From positions 1 to 64,000 of the forward strand of contig NZ_JAQTOD010000004.1 of assembly GCF_028713515.1 (NCBI RefSeq): a stretch of DNA of 64,000 nt. Direction: 5' to 3'. Of this stretch, positions 52,323 to 62,390 are shown one piece after another. Positions within the stretch are counted from its first letter, which is position 1, and each line of letters begins with the position of its first letter. The position numbers and the translations under genes were made by a program. The notes under the pieces were generated by a model. The model ran no database searches, was not told where the DNA came from, and was given only the letters and a program-made list of their open reading frames with translations. Origin of the DNA: Sulfurimonas sp. GTDB lineage: Bacteria; Campylobacterota; Campylobacteria; Campylobacterales; Sulfurimonadaceae.

Positions 52323-53488
52323 TGCTCCAAACTTTTTTAAGCAACAAACCGCTCTTTTACGCAGAGATTGATTATGAGCGATTTCCAAGGGTATATAAGA
52401 AGATAGAGTCTAATTTTAAAAGTCTTAAAAATATCCATATAGTTGGCACAAATGGCAAGGGAACGACTGGAAGATTTCTGGCATCAGCGCTACATCATAT
52501 AGGTTTTAGTGTCGGACACTATACCTCTCCGCACATTTTAAAGTTTAGCGAAAGAGTATGGCTAAATGGCGCTAGCGTGGAAGATGATGTGCTGAGCAAC
52601 GCTCATAAAAAACTGCAATCTCTACTCTCAAATGAAGATTCCGACTCGCTTAGTTATTTTGAGTACACAACACTTTTAGCGATGCTTATCTTCAATGAGT
52701 GTGATTTTGTAGTCCTAGAAGCTGGTCTTGGAGGAGAGAGGGATGCAACTGCAGTGTTTGACAAATGTCTAACGCTAGTCACGCCAATCTCTTTTGATCA
52801 TGAAGCTTTTTTGGGTTCATCCATAGAGGAGATTGCAACTACAAAATTAAACGCCATCCAAAATAGCGCAATAATCGGATACCAAAATCACAAAGAGGTT
52901 TATGAAATCGCACAAAATATGGGTGTTGCTAAATCTTTGAATATTTATAGCGTTGATGAACTTCTGAATGATGATGATTTTAAAAAAATTGAAACTATAA
53001 CTAAAGAGCTCTCTTTAGCTAAATATCTCTCACAAAATCTCTCTTTGGCTATCTCAGTACTTAATTTTTTAGGAATAAAATATGAGACAGATGATTTCAA
53101 AAACCCACCTCTTTTTGGAAGAGTTACAAAACTAACTGAAAATATTATCATTGATGTAGGGCACAATGCACTTGCCGCATCTGCTATTGTAGAGGCACTT
53201 GATGGCGAAAAACGGATAGTTGTTTATAATAGCTATAGTGATAAAAATTACACAGAGATACTAAAAATATTAAAACCCATAATCTCACGAGTGGAGATTA
53301 TAGAGGTTGATGATAGCAGAATTGCAGAAGTCAAACTCATACAAAATGCACTGGATGATTTAGAGATAAAACATGGGGTATTTATGGAAATAAACAAAGA
53401 GCAAAAATATCTAGTTTTTGGCTCTTTTAGCGTCGTAGAGACTTTTTTAAAAAAGTATTTCAATAAGGAAAACAGTGTCGCAGAATAG
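52322..53488 (+). CDS. folC: Dihydrofolate/folylpolyglutamate synthase (FolC)
   Basis: FolC ligates glutamate to dihydropteroate or folate with ATP. The 388-residue Mur-ligase relative has the P-loop HIVGTNGKGTTGRFLASAL (about 40-58), GHYTSPHI, EYTTLLAML, EAGLGGERDATAVF and DVGHNALAA. Length is typical. It overlaps mfd by 14 bases. Confidence 0.95.
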   Translation: MLQTFLSNKPLFYAEIDYERFPRVYKKIESNFKSLKNIHIVGTNGKGTTGRFLASALHHIGFSVGHYTSPHILKFSERVWLNGASVEDDVLSNAHKKLQSLLSNEDSDSLSYFEYTTLLAMLIFNECDFVVLEAGLGGERDATAVFDKCLTLVTPISFDHEAFLGSSIEEIATTKLNAIQNSAIIGYQNHKEVYEIAQNMGVAKSLNIYSVDELLNDDDFKKIETITKELSLAKYLSQNLSLAISVLNFLGIKYETDDFKNPPLFGRVTKLTENIIIDVGHNALAASAIVEALDGEKRIVVYNSYSDKNYTEILKILKPIISRVEIIEVDDSRIAEVKLIQNALDDLEIKHGVFMEINKEQKYLVFGSFSVVETFLKKYFNKENSVAE

Positions 53489-56453
53489 ACTATTTGAGTA
53501 TTACAAAAATGACAAAAAACAAAATTTAGAAGTTCTGATTTGTGAAGATATACGAGAAGCTAAAGAGCTAGAGAGTGTTGCTAAGTTTTTTGGTAAAGAA
53601 GTTCTGGTTTTTCCAGATCTTAGAGCATCTTATGGGGATGATTTGAGGGTTTTTAAAGAGGAGCTTCACAAACTTTTCTTACTTCTTAGAGAGTACTACT
53701 CAAGCAAGAAAAAGCCTCTGATAATTTCTCCTCTTAAAACAGTTCTTTTTCCGCTGCCGAATGAAAAACTTTTGCAATACAGCACTTTAGAGTTTGGCGA
53801 AAATATCAAGTTGAATGAATTTAAAGAGAGAATGTTTTTTTGGGGATACAGTTTTGTGGATATGGTACAGGTTGAGGGCGAAATCTCTTTTCGTGGTGAT
53901 ATAATCGACATCTTCTCTCCATCAAATCCAATGCCCATAAGAATCTCTCTTTTTGATAACGAGATAGAGCAGATAAAATATTTTGAGCTTGAAAGTCAAA
54001 GAACACAAAAAGAGGAGCTGGAGAGCATTCGCATAACCCCTGCTTTTTACTCCCTAAATGAGCAGGAGTTCAACACTCTGAATGAGAAAATCATAAAAAG
54101 TGAGTTTGATTCACTGGTTAAAGATGTGGCATCTCTGGGCTTTTGGCATCTGGATGAAAACGCTTCAAATTTTCTAGAGAACAAAAGTGTAAAGTTGGTA
54201 AGAAATTTAGATGCGCTTTTAATTGACGCTTATGCACTAAATCATCCGACAATATCTCGTGAGTGTTTTAATGTGGATATTTTGCCAGAATCTGATGATT
54301 TTAAAGAGCTTATTGTCTCAGATGTTGCGACTTTAGTAAATCTTCATCAAGATAAAAAAATAACCATTATAGCTTCAAACGAGGGAGCTTTGAGGCAAGT
54401 TGGACTTTTTGAGCATAAAAAAATTAAAGTGGTTTATGCACCGTACATTCTAAATATTATCTCAAAAGATGAGCTTGTTGTCTCTTTGAATAAGCCAGAA
54501 AAATTTAGACGACGCAGAAAAAGCTCCATCTTGCTTGATGATTTGAGAAGCGGCGATTATGTTGTTCATGAGGATTATGGCGTTGGTATATTTGAGGGTA
54601 TTGAAAAGACTGAAATTCTTGGCGGCGTAAAAGATTTTATAGTCATAAGATATGTCGGCGACGATAAGATACTTCTTCCTGTTGAAAATCTAGATTGCAT
54701 AGACCGCTACATCGCATCCGGAGGCTCTACTCCTGCTCTGGATAGACTCGGCAAGGGAAGTTTTGGTAAGCTAAAAGAGAGTGTAAAAAAACGCCTTATG
54801 GAAATTGCTTCTCAGATTGTAAACACTGCCGCTGCAAGAGAGTTGATAGAGGCTCCAAAGATAACAATCTCAGAAGCAGATTTAAAAGAGTTTCAGGCAA
54901 TGTCCGGATTTGAATATACGGACGACCAAAAGTTATCGGTTGATGAGATAATTTCGCAAATGAGCTCAGGACACATCATGGATAGACTTCTTAGCGGAGA
55001 TGTGGGCTTTGGCAAAACCGAAGTTGCTATGAACACCATCTACGCTGCTTTTAAGTCAGGATTTCAGTCGGCTTTAATCGTTCCGACAACGCTTCTCTCT
55101 GCCCAACACTTTCGCTCACTTGATGAGAGATTTAAAAACTTAGGCATCAGATACGCAAAACTAGATAGATTTGTGAGTGAGAAAGATAGAAAAAAAATTA
55201 TTTCAGCACTTGCGTCTGGAGAGCTAGATGCCGTTGTTGGAACGCATGCTCTTTTTGGACTTGACTTTAAAAATCTTGGCGTTGTTATAGTTGATGAGGA
55301 GCATAAATTTGGGGTTAAACAAAAGGAGCAGATAAAAGAGCTTTACCACAATGTTCATCTTCTTTCAATGAGCGCAACGCCGATTCCTCGCTCACTAAAT
55401 CAGGCTCTAAGTTCGATTAAAACTATGTCACAGCTTTTAACTCCGCCAAGTTTAAGACAACCGGTTAGAACATTTGTAAAAGAGTATGAAGAGAAGCTCA
55501 TAAAAGAGGTAATTCTGCGAGAGATTCGCCGTGGCGGACAAGTTTTTTATGTTCACAACTCGATTGACCACATGCCGATAAAACTTGGTGAACTAAAAGC
55601 ACTTCTGCCAAACCTAAGGGCAGTTATGCTTCATTCCAAAATCTCGGCAAACGATACAGAAAAAGAGCTTCTAAAATTTGAAGCCGGCGAATATGATGTG
55701 ATGATTGCGACTTCCATCATTGAGAGCGGTATTCATATGCCTAGAGTAAATACCATCATAGTCGATGGTGCAGATAGGTTTGGTATAGCGGATTTGCATC
55801 AGCTTCGCGGAAGAGTAGGGCGTGGAAGTGTTGAGGGCTTTGCATATTTTGTGGTTGCAGATAAAGAGAAGTTGACAGATGAGGCAAAAAAAAGACTTCT
55901 AGCATTAGAGTCAAACTCATTCTTGGGAAGCGGTTCGGTTTTGGCTTATCATGACTTAGAGATTAGAGGTGGTGGTAACCTTGTTGGGGATGCACAAAGC
56001 GGACATATCAAAAACATAGGCTATTCGCTCTATCTTAGAATGTTAGAGGATGCCATAAAGCTTTTAAGCAATAGTGTGGATAAAGAGAAGGCAAAAATAG
56101 ATATAAAACTCACCATCTCAGCTTATATCTCTGATGAGATTGTGCAAGAGGATAGGCTTCGTTTGGATATATACAGAAGGCTCTCGGCATGTGAAAACAG
56201 CGTTGAGGTTTATGAGATACAAGAGGAACTAATAGATAGATTTGGAAAAATCGACACTCCAACAGAGCAGTTCTTCGAGCTAATGGTCATAAAACTTCTA
56301 AGTTTGGAAAAAAATATAAAGAGCGTCTCAAACTATGGGCAAAATATAACATTTACATTTATGGATGAGAAAAAAGAGAGCATAAAATCAGCCTCAAAAG
56401 ATGATGATGACATCATAAAAGCGGTGCTTTTATACTTAAGAGCGAAGAAGTAG
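53475..56453 (+). CDS. mfd: Transcription-repair coupling factor (Mfd)
   Basis: Mfd removes stalled RNA polymerase and recruits UvrA. The 992-residue protein contains a UvrB-like N-terminus, an RNAP-interacting domain (SGDYVVHEDYGVGIFEGIEK), RecG-like helicase motifs (LLSGDVGFGKTEVAM, DEEHKFGVKQKE, LSMSATPIPRSL, HQLRGRVGRG) and a C-terminal TRCF domain. GTG start. It is slightly shorter than E. coli Mfd, as usual for this phylum. Confidence 0.96.
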   Translation: MSQNRLFEYYKNDKKQNLEVLICEDIREAKELESVAKFFGKEVLVFPDLRASYGDDLRVFKEELHKLFLLLREYYSSKKKPLIISPLKTVLFPLPNEKLLQYSTLEFGENIKLNEFKERMFFWGYSFVDMVQVEGEISFRGDIIDIFSPSNPMPIRISLFDNEIEQIKYFELESQRTQKEELESIRITPAFYSLNEQEFNTLNEKIIKSEFDSLVKDVASLGFWHLDENASNFLENKSVKLVRNLDALLIDAYALNHPTISRECFNVDILPESDDFKELIVSDVATLVNLHQDKKITIIASNEGALRQVGLFEHKKIKVVYAPYILNIISKDELVVSLNKPEKFRRRRKSSILLDDLRSGDYVVHEDYGVGIFEGIEKTEILGGVKDFIVIRYVGDDKILLPVENLDCIDRYIASGGSTPALDRLGKGSFGKLKESVKKRLMEIASQIVNTAAARELIEAPKITISEADLKEFQAMSGFEYTDDQKLSVDEIISQMSSGHIMDRLLSGDVGFGKTEVAMNTIYAAFKSGFQSALIVPTTLLSAQHFRSLDERFKNLGIRYAKLDRFVSEKDRKKIISALASGELDAVVGTHALFGLDFKNLGVVIVDEEHKFGVKQKEQIKELYHNVHLLSMSATPIPRSLNQALSSIKTMSQLLTPPSLRQPVRTFVKEYEEKLIKEVILREIRRGGQVFYVHNSIDHMPIKLGELKALLPNLRAVMLHSKISANDTEKELLKFEAGEYDVMIATSIIESGIHMPRVNTIIVDGADRFGIADLHQLRGRVGRGSVEGFAYFVVADKEKLTDEAKKRLLALESNSFLGSGSVLAYHDLEIRGGGNLVGDAQSGHIKNIGYSLYLRMLEDAIKLLSNSVDKEKAKIDIKLTISAYISDEIVQEDRLRLDIYRRLSACENSVEVYEIQEELIDRFGKIDTPTEQFFELMVIKLLSLEKNIKSVSNYGQNITFTFMDEKKESIKSASKDDDDIIKAVLLYLRAKK

Positions 56454-56690
56454 CTTTTTTGGTTGTAGCTCCATCTTTATAGAGATAGCCAAAGAGTGCC
56501 ATTGTACTGCTTCTTGTTTGTAAAGATGCTGTTGAAACTCTATAAGAAGTGGCTTAATGAAAATTATGTAGAGGTTATGGAATTAATATTGCTTGCAAAA
56601 AAAAGCATATCTGAACTCCTAGAAACGACAAGAAGGACCTTATATTTTTTAAAGAATCTTATATGTATTTAACCCTTAAAAGGAGATACA

Positions 56691-57221
56691 ATGACCATTA
56701 ACGGCGGATCAGCTTGGGCAACTAGCTTACAATCCAGTAAAATTGGCGGTACTCAGAGCCAAGATAGCGTAAGTTCTGCAAATTCAACTGACAATTTTTC
56801 TTCCATGATGCAGCAAGTGACAGAGATGCTTGTTTCTACCCTTGACACAAATAAGGATGGAGCGATAGATAAAAATGAGTTTTCTCAGGCATCACAAGCA
56901 CTTTCTCAAAAAACAGGTAACACTTATGATGCGGATAGCGCATTTAGTGCTATTGATAAAAATGGCGATCAATCCATGAGTGTTGATGAGCTCCTTAGCG
57001 CACTGAAGCAGTCGCAGGGTAAACATGGCCATGGTGGTCATCATAAAGCGGACTCTTCGCAAGGACCAACAGATGTGGTGCAACAGCTCTCACAGGCTAC
57101 AACAGCTCCGGATGATTCATCATCTTCAAAAATGCAAGCAGCACTTTTGCAGCGTATTTTGTCAGCTTATACTAACGGTAGCAGTACCGCAACGGCGTCA
57201 ACAACGCTTTCAATGGCATAA
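56691..57221 (+). CDS. EF-hand domain protein with His-rich linker
   Basis: The 176-residue protein has two calcium-type EF-hand loops: DTNKDGAIDKNE (about 52-63) and DKNGDQSMSVDE (about 89-100). Then GKHGHGGHHKAD (about 109-120) is a potential metal-binding His cluster, and the rest is Ser/Thr/Gln-rich. There is no signal peptide. The N-terminal SSKIGGTQSQDSVSSAN is also low complexity. Strong AAGGAG. Calcium binding is likely; the process is unknown. Confidence 0.75.
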   Translation: MTINGGSAWATSLQSSKIGGTQSQDSVSSANSTDNFSSMMQQVTEMLVSTLDTNKDGAIDKNEFSQASQALSQKTGNTYDADSAFSAIDKNGDQSMSVDELLSALKQSQGKHGHGGHHKADSSQGPTDVVQQLSQATTAPDDSSSSKMQAALLQRILSAYTNGSSTATASTTLSMA

Positions 57222-57440
57222 TAGCGGTAGCGATTTTACTGCCTTAGTCTATAATGTGCCCTTTATCTGCAAGTTAAATGTGCAGATAAAGAGTAGAAGG
57301 AGTGTCAAACAGCTCTATTTGACAACATACTTAAAATATAAGCAAACTTAAGCCCCCGCATTCAAATATAACTAAGAATTCATCATCTATTTTGTACAAT
57401 CCATAACAAATAAATATTCAAAGCAAAGAAGAGTTTCATA

Positions 57441-58253
57441 ATGAGAATAGCATTTATAGGCGATGTAGTAGGTGAACCCGGTAGAGATATGCTGAAAAAC
57501 TATCTTAAAAATCTAAGAAAAGAGTATAAAATTGACTTTGTTATAGCAAACTATGAAAACGCATCTCATGGGTTTGGGCTAACTGTAAAAAATGCAAACG
57601 AGATGGTTGGGTATGGGGTTGATTGTATGAGTGGTGGAAATCACTCTTGGGATAAAAAAGAGATTGAGACACTTTTTGATACCCACGAAATACTTCGTCC
57701 ACATAATTATCCAGATGGTGTAAAGGGAACAGGATGCAAGATTTACGAGGTAGCTGGTGAGAAGTTGGCTGTTTTAAATCTTATGGGGCACCACTCTATG
57801 CCTTTTACTGACAACGCTTTTCGTAAGGCTGAGATGACAGTTGAGTCTCTGCATGGAGAGGGCGTAAAAAATATATTTATAGATTTTCACGCAGAAGCAA
57901 CAAGTGAGAAGAGGGCAATGATGATGTTGCTCGGTGGTAGAGTTAGTGCGATAGTTGGAACTCACACCCATGTAGGTACGGATGATTTGCAAATCTCTAA
58001 AAAAACAGCATATCTGACGGATGTCGGGCTTACTGGTTGTCGGGATAATGTTATAGGTATGGATGAAAAAGTACCACTTAAGTATTTTCTAACTGGAATG
58101 AAAAGCCATTTTGACATACCAAAAAAATGCAACAAGATACTTCAAGTGGTCGTTATGGATATAAGCGGTGGCGAGTGTAGCGGTGCATTTAAGCTGAAGC
58201 AGCTTGATGATGGTAGGTTAATAGTTAGTGACGCTTTGGTTGAAGAGATTTAG
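57441..58253 (+). CDS. YmdB-family metallophosphoesterase
   Basis: The 270-residue protein matches TIGR00282/YmdB: MRIAFIGDVVGEPGRDML (metal Asp), NYENASHGFGL, MSGGNHSWDKKEI, DFHAEATSEKRAMMMLLGGRVSAIVGTHTHVGT. These hydrolyse 2',3'-cyclic nucleotides in Bacillus and affect biofilm; the same activity is plausible here but not shown. Confidence 0.92.
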   Translation: MRIAFIGDVVGEPGRDMLKNYLKNLRKEYKIDFVIANYENASHGFGLTVKNANEMVGYGVDCMSGGNHSWDKKEIETLFDTHEILRPHNYPDGVKGTGCKIYEVAGEKLAVLNLMGHHSMPFTDNAFRKAEMTVESLHGEGVKNIFIDFHAEATSEKRAMMMLLGGRVSAIVGTHTHVGTDDLQISKKTAYLTDVGLTGCRDNVIGMDEKVPLKYFLTGMKSHFDIPKKCNKILQVVVMDISGGECSGAFKLKQLDDGRLIVSDALVEEI

Positions 58254-58338
58254 ATTATAAAAAGTCTATCCCTGACAATTTATAAATGAGGCAGATATAA
58301 GGATTGGTGCGTTACTATACAGGAGGAGGGAGTACCAA

Positions 58339-58749
58339 ATGAATAATGAACTTTTAACTATTTTTGTTGGAATAATTGCTGTATGTATGGTTTTTATCTC
58401 AATAGTAGTAGTTGTTATTGGACTGCAGGTGTTTAAGACTATGAAGCGACTGCATGGATTTATTGATAGTGTGCAGAGTGAGCTTAGTTTTCTCTCTACT
58501 AAAGCGGCATTAACGCTACATGAAGTTAATGAACTCATTGGTAGCCTCAAAATAGAGACTCGTTCTTTGGGTGCAAAATCATTGGCTGGGCTGCATGAGT
58601 TGCATGAGTTGATAGGCTATCTCCATGAGCAAACTAAATCACTTGCACTTAAAGCTTCTAACGGCATTGCAAAAGTGACATTTGGTTCTCTTGCTATTGG
58701 CGCTCTGTCTCAATTTTTTAAAAAGAAATCAAATCAAACAAAAGGATAA
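58339..58749 (+). CDS. Membrane-anchored DUF948-like coiled-coil protein
   Basis: The 136-residue protein has one N-terminal membrane segment (LTIFVGIIAVCMVFISIVVVVIGLQVF, 6-32) followed by amphipathic helices (SELSFLSTKAALTLHEVNELIGSL) like DUF948 proteins. It would face the cytoplasm or periplasm as a coiled coil. AGGAGG precedes the start. It is linked to the next small membrane-anchored gene (3-base gap). Confidence 0.65.
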   Translation: MNNELLTIFVGIIAVCMVFISIVVVVIGLQVFKTMKRLHGFIDSVQSELSFLSTKAALTLHEVNELIGSLKIETRSLGAKSLAGLHELHELIGYLHEQTKSLALKASNGIAKVTFGSLAIGALSQFFKKKSNQTKG

Positions 58750-58752
58750 ACC

Positions 58753-59064
58753 ATGAGCCAAAACAATACTATTAATTTTGTGCTAGGTGCTGCTATTGGT
58801 GGTATTGCTGCTTATTATCTTGCTAGACATCAAGATGAGATTGTCAATAAAATTTATGAACTCAAAGAGAATTTAAATATTGATAACAATGAGCTTATCA
58901 ATAAAACAAAAGACAAGCTTGATTCGTTGACTCAAAGTATTCACTCAACTATCGAGCGTTTTAGTGGAGATGATGATAGCGACAAGAGTCAAGAAGTTGC
59001 TGCTATTATGGAAGAGCTAGAGCAACTTCGAGCAGAAGTTCAAGCTCTTAAAGCCGTTAACTAG
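58753..59064 (+). CDS. YtxH-like small membrane protein
   Basis: The 103-residue protein starts with INFVLGAAIGGIAAYYLARHQDEIVNKI, a glycine-rich membrane segment as in YtxH proteins, followed by a charged helix that ends in EELEQLRAEVQAL. It probably stabilises or organises the membrane under stress in a pair with the preceding DUF948-like protein. No direct function is known. Confidence 0.65.
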   Translation: MSQNNTINFVLGAAIGGIAAYYLARHQDEIVNKIYELKENLNIDNNELINKTKDKLDSLTQSIHSTIERFSGDDDSDKSQEVAAIMEELEQLRAEVQALKAVN

Positions 59065-59068
59065 GGTT

Positions 59069-60130
59069 TTAGCTTACCCTGTGATTGTGTCTTAGCACTC
59101 TAAGTAGTGTTGTTGAAAAAGCGACAATCGCAGGTCCTATGATAAACCCCCAAAGTCCAAATGTTGTTAGTCCCGCTAGAATGGCAAAGAAGATTAGAAA
59201 ATCATCAATCCTCTTTCCACCGTGAGTGAGTAGTTTGTTGATTTGTTGCAAAATTATAAGTCGTACGATATTGTCGATAAAGAACGAGAGCATCGCCCAA
59301 GAGTATATTAAAACAATCAGGGCGTTCATTCCATGCCCATTAAAAAATTCATTTAACACAATCGGTATCCAGATAAGGGCTGTCCCAACGATAGGTATGA
59401 TGGAGCTAACAGCAATCATTAATCCCAGTAAAAGTGGATTGTAGCCATTGAAAAAACCAATAAAAATCCCAAAAGCTACTCCTTGTATAACGGCAACACC
59501 TATAAGAGTGTAAAATCCTGCAGATATTGTAGAAATCATATCAACCGAAAATTCTCTAAGAATAGGGCGTTTTAGCGGGATAACTGGGACGATGGCAAGG
59601 GTAATTCGTCGTTTATACCAAGAGAGAAAAAAGAAGAAGATGGTAATCATTGTCATCTCTCCAAGTGCGCCCATAAAGCTCAAAAGTCCATTGCCAACTC
59701 TGATTACTGTTTCGCTGATAATCTGTTCTTGATTGTTGGTGATTTTTTGATTTAACATCTCTAGCGGTTTTGCCAACCAAGAGAATGAATCTGGAACCAA
59801 AGAGATAATCTTGCTCCCCTGTGCATAGAAAGTTTTAGCAATTTCATACAGTTCAGTAGGGTGTGTGATTATATAATATGCAAAAAATATAATCGGAACA
59901 AACAAAACAGAGATAAGAATAAAGCTCATTATACCTGCGGTGATGACTTGCGCATATGGTGAAATTTTAGAGTATTTTTTCAGTCTTAACTCAAGCGCTA
60001 GGTGAACAGGAGTAAAAGCTGCCATCAAAAGAAGAGCTACAAAAAAGCTTTTTAAAAAAGGAAAAAAGAGCCAAAAGAGTAGTACTAATGTGCCAAAGAT
60101 TATTGCTCTGGCAAATGTGTTGTTTTGCAA
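59069..60130 (-). CDS. AI-2E family transporter (PerM-like)
   Basis: A 353-residue membrane protein with about eight segments, the central cytoplasmic/periplasmic loop, and family motifs VIPIVGTALIWIPIVL and LLTHGGKRIDDFLIFFAILAGLTTFGLWGFIIGPAI. Members export autoinducer-2 or act as Na+/H+ antiporters; the substrate is not predictable here. It is convergent with the YtxH-like gene (5 bases between stops). Confidence 0.9.
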   Translation of the reverse strand: MQNNTFARAIIFGTLVLLFWLFFPFLKSFFVALLLMAAFTPVHLALELRLKKYSKISPYAQVITAGIMSFILISVLFVPIIFFAYYIITHPTELYEIAKTFYAQGSKIISLVPDSFSWLAKPLEMLNQKITNNQEQIISETVIRVGNGLLSFMGALGEMTMITIFFFFLSWYKRRITLAIVPVIPLKRPILREFSVDMISTISAGFYTLIGVAVIQGVAFGIFIGFFNGYNPLLLGLMIAVSSIIPIVGTALIWIPIVLNEFFNGHGMNALIVLIYSWAMLSFFIDNIVRLIILQQINKLLTHGGKRIDDFLIFFAILAGLTTFGLWGFIIGPAIVAFSTTLLRVLRHNHRVS

Positions 60131-60267
60131 AATAGTTTCCTTTTTAGTTTTGCCCTATTTTATCATTATAAATTGATAAGGTGTTTATATTATTTTTGTA
60201 GAATGGATTGAATAGAATTAGAATGTTTTTTTGCTAAAATAAACAAATTATATACTTTAGGATATTT

Positions 60268-60942
60268 ATGAGTGCAAAGATTGTTGTTGTAGATGATGAA
60301 GAGGATTTGCTAGAACTTATTGAATATAATCTAAATAGAGAGGGTTATGAGGTTATAGGTTTTTTAAACACAAAAAGTGTTAAGCAGATTCTTTTAGAAG
60401 AAGAGATTGATTTGCTGATTATGGATAGAAATCTCTCTGGCGTAGAGGGTAGCGAGTTCGTTTTGGAGTTACGCAAAGAGGGTTTAAATACACCTGTAAT
60501 TTATCTCAGTGCAAAGAATCTAGATGCAGAGATAGAAGAGGGGTTTTTAAGAGGTGCTGATGATTATTTGACAAAACCATTTAATATTAATGAACTTCTG
60601 CTTCGTATTAAGGCTGTTCTTAGACGAACAACTAAGAAAATAAATGATGAAATTTTATCATACAGGGATTTGGTGTTAAATAAAAATTCAAGAACCCTTA
60701 GCGTTAATGGTGTTGGTGTTGAGATTACAAAACTTGAATTTAATCTTCTATGTGAATTTATTGCCAATAAAAATAGTGTTCTTGATCGTGACTATCTTTT
60801 GGAAAATGTTTGGGAAGAGGCTGGAGAGTATCAGTATAAGACAGTAAATGTAGCCATAAATAGACTTAAAGAGAAGATAGACCCTGATAAAACAAAAGAT
60901 TATATACAGACAGTTCGTGGTATAGGATATAAGTTTTGTTAA
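60268..60942 (+). CDS. OmpR/PhoB-type response regulator
   Basis: The 224-residue protein has a receiver domain with the acidic pocket VVDDEEDLLELIEY, the phospho-accepting Asp in LLIMDRNLSGVEG (about 53), YLSAKNL and LTKPFN (Lys about 103), then a DNA-binding winged helix (EITKLEFNLLCEFIANKNSVLDRDYLLENVW ... TVNVAINRLKEKI). It overlaps the kinase gene. With a PstS-like gene close by, a phosphate response is possible. Confidence 0.93.
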   Translation: MSAKIVVVDDEEDLLELIEYNLNREGYEVIGFLNTKSVKQILLEEEIDLLIMDRNLSGVEGSEFVLELRKEGLNTPVIYLSAKNLDAEIEEGFLRGADDYLTKPFNINELLLRIKAVLRRTTKKINDEILSYRDLVLNKNSRTLSVNGVGVEITKLEFNLLCEFIANKNSVLDRDYLLENVWEEAGEYQYKTVNVAINRLKEKIDPDKTKDYIQTVRGIGYKFC

Positions 60943-62333
60943 AAATACATCAAATATTTATAGTTAATTTTTTAGTTCTTCTAGTTAGCAGTCTTTTGGT
61001 TAGCTCTATTATCAGCTATATTGCACTAAAATCAATAGTTATAGAACGCAGTAAAAATCATCTGAAAAATTCCATAGAACTTATAGAACTGGAGATGGAT
61101 GGAGTTAAAAACTTAGATGAGTTTGTTTTTAAAATCAAGAAAAAAGCTTTATTGCGTGTGACAATTATTGATTCAAATGGTATTGTCTTGGCTGAAACTG
61201 ATGCAGATAAAAAAGAGATGGATAACCACCTATCAAGATTTGAGATAATGCAATCAAACTCTCAAAAATATGGTGAAATAACGAGATATTCAGATACGGT
61301 AAGAACTGATTATTTGTATATAGTAAAAAAAATATCACTTAAAGATAAGCAGGTTTACCTAAGACTCTCTATGGGATTAACACAAATTATGAGTGATTTT
61401 TATTCCCTTTGGATAAAACTATTTTTTGTTTTTATGGCAATTGTCATTGTTGGAGTTTTTATATCCAGAAGAATGAGTCAAAAAATAGTTTATGATATTT
61501 CACAAATAACAAACTATTTAGATGAAGTTTCAAATAAAAACTACAACACAGCACTAAAAGTAAGATACTTTCATGAGTTTTTACAAATCTCTATCTTTTT
61601 AAAAAATTTGGTTAAAAAACTTCATAAAAATGAGAAGAAAAAAAATAAAAATATGGCGAAGCTTAGGCTTTTAAATAAGCAAAGGTATGAGATTCTCTCC
61701 GCCATATCTCATGAGTTTAAAAATCCAATAGCATCAATCATCGGCTATGCTCAAACAATCAAAGATGACACTCAGATGTCACCAAAAATCCGTGATAGGT
61801 TTTTAGAAAAAATCAGCTTAAATGGTGAGAAAATATCTAAAATGCTCGATAGGTTAGCACTTTCCGTTAAGTTAGAAAATGGTGATCTTGCCATCAATAA
61901 AAGTGAGTTTAGCCTAAAACAGCTATGTGATGAGGTTGTATCAGGACTGCTCCTTAAATATAAAGATAGAGAAATAGTAGTCTTTGAAAACGAAGTAACG
62001 GTTTTTACAGATAAAGCGATGCTAGAGATAATTCTTGTTAACCTCATAGAAAATGCTCTGAAATACTCGAGGGATGAGGTAAAAGTCATATTTAAAAATT
62101 CTACTATTTTTGTTAAAGATAGAGGTATAGGCATAAAAGAAGAGAATCTAAGCAGAGTGACGAAGAAGTTTTATAGAGTTGATAAAAATAGCTGGGACAA
62201 CTCAATGGGCATAGGTTTGGCGATGGTTTCATATATACTAAAGTCACTTAACGCTTCACTAAAGATAGAGTCAAAGTATTCCAAAGGTTCTATTTTTAGT
62301 TTTAGTATAGATAGTATGATAGAGACAAAATAG
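60936..62333 (+). CDS. Membrane sensor histidine kinase
   Basis: The 465-residue kinase has two membrane segments (about 8-32 and 150-172) bounding a periplasmic sensor region, then HisKA with ISHEFKNPIASIIGYAQ (His about 252), and HATPase with ENALKYS, DRGIGIKEE and SMGIGLAMV. It phosphorylates the response regulator encoded just upstream; the TTG start overlaps the regulator stop by 7 bases. Confidence 0.93.
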   Translation: MLKIHQIFIVNFLVLLVSSLLVSSIISYIALKSIVIERSKNHLKNSIELIELEMDGVKNLDEFVFKIKKKALLRVTIIDSNGIVLAETDADKKEMDNHLSRFEIMQSNSQKYGEITRYSDTVRTDYLYIVKKISLKDKQVYLRLSMGLTQIMSDFYSLWIKLFFVFMAIVIVGVFISRRMSQKIVYDISQITNYLDEVSNKNYNTALKVRYFHEFLQISIFLKNLVKKLHKNEKKKNKNMAKLRLLNKQRYEILSAISHEFKNPIASIIGYAQTIKDDTQMSPKIRDRFLEKISLNGEKISKMLDRLALSVKLENGDLAINKSEFSLKQLCDEVVSGLLLKYKDREIVVFENEVTVFTDKAMLEIILVNLIENALKYSRDEVKVIFKNSTIFVKDRGIGIKEENLSRVTKKFYRVDKNSWDNSMGIGLAMVSYILKSLNASLKIESKYSKGSIFSFSIDSMIETK

Positions 62334-62390
62334 AGCTATCACACATCTCTTATTGGTTCAAAAAGTGTACAAGAGAGATTATCTTTAGTA

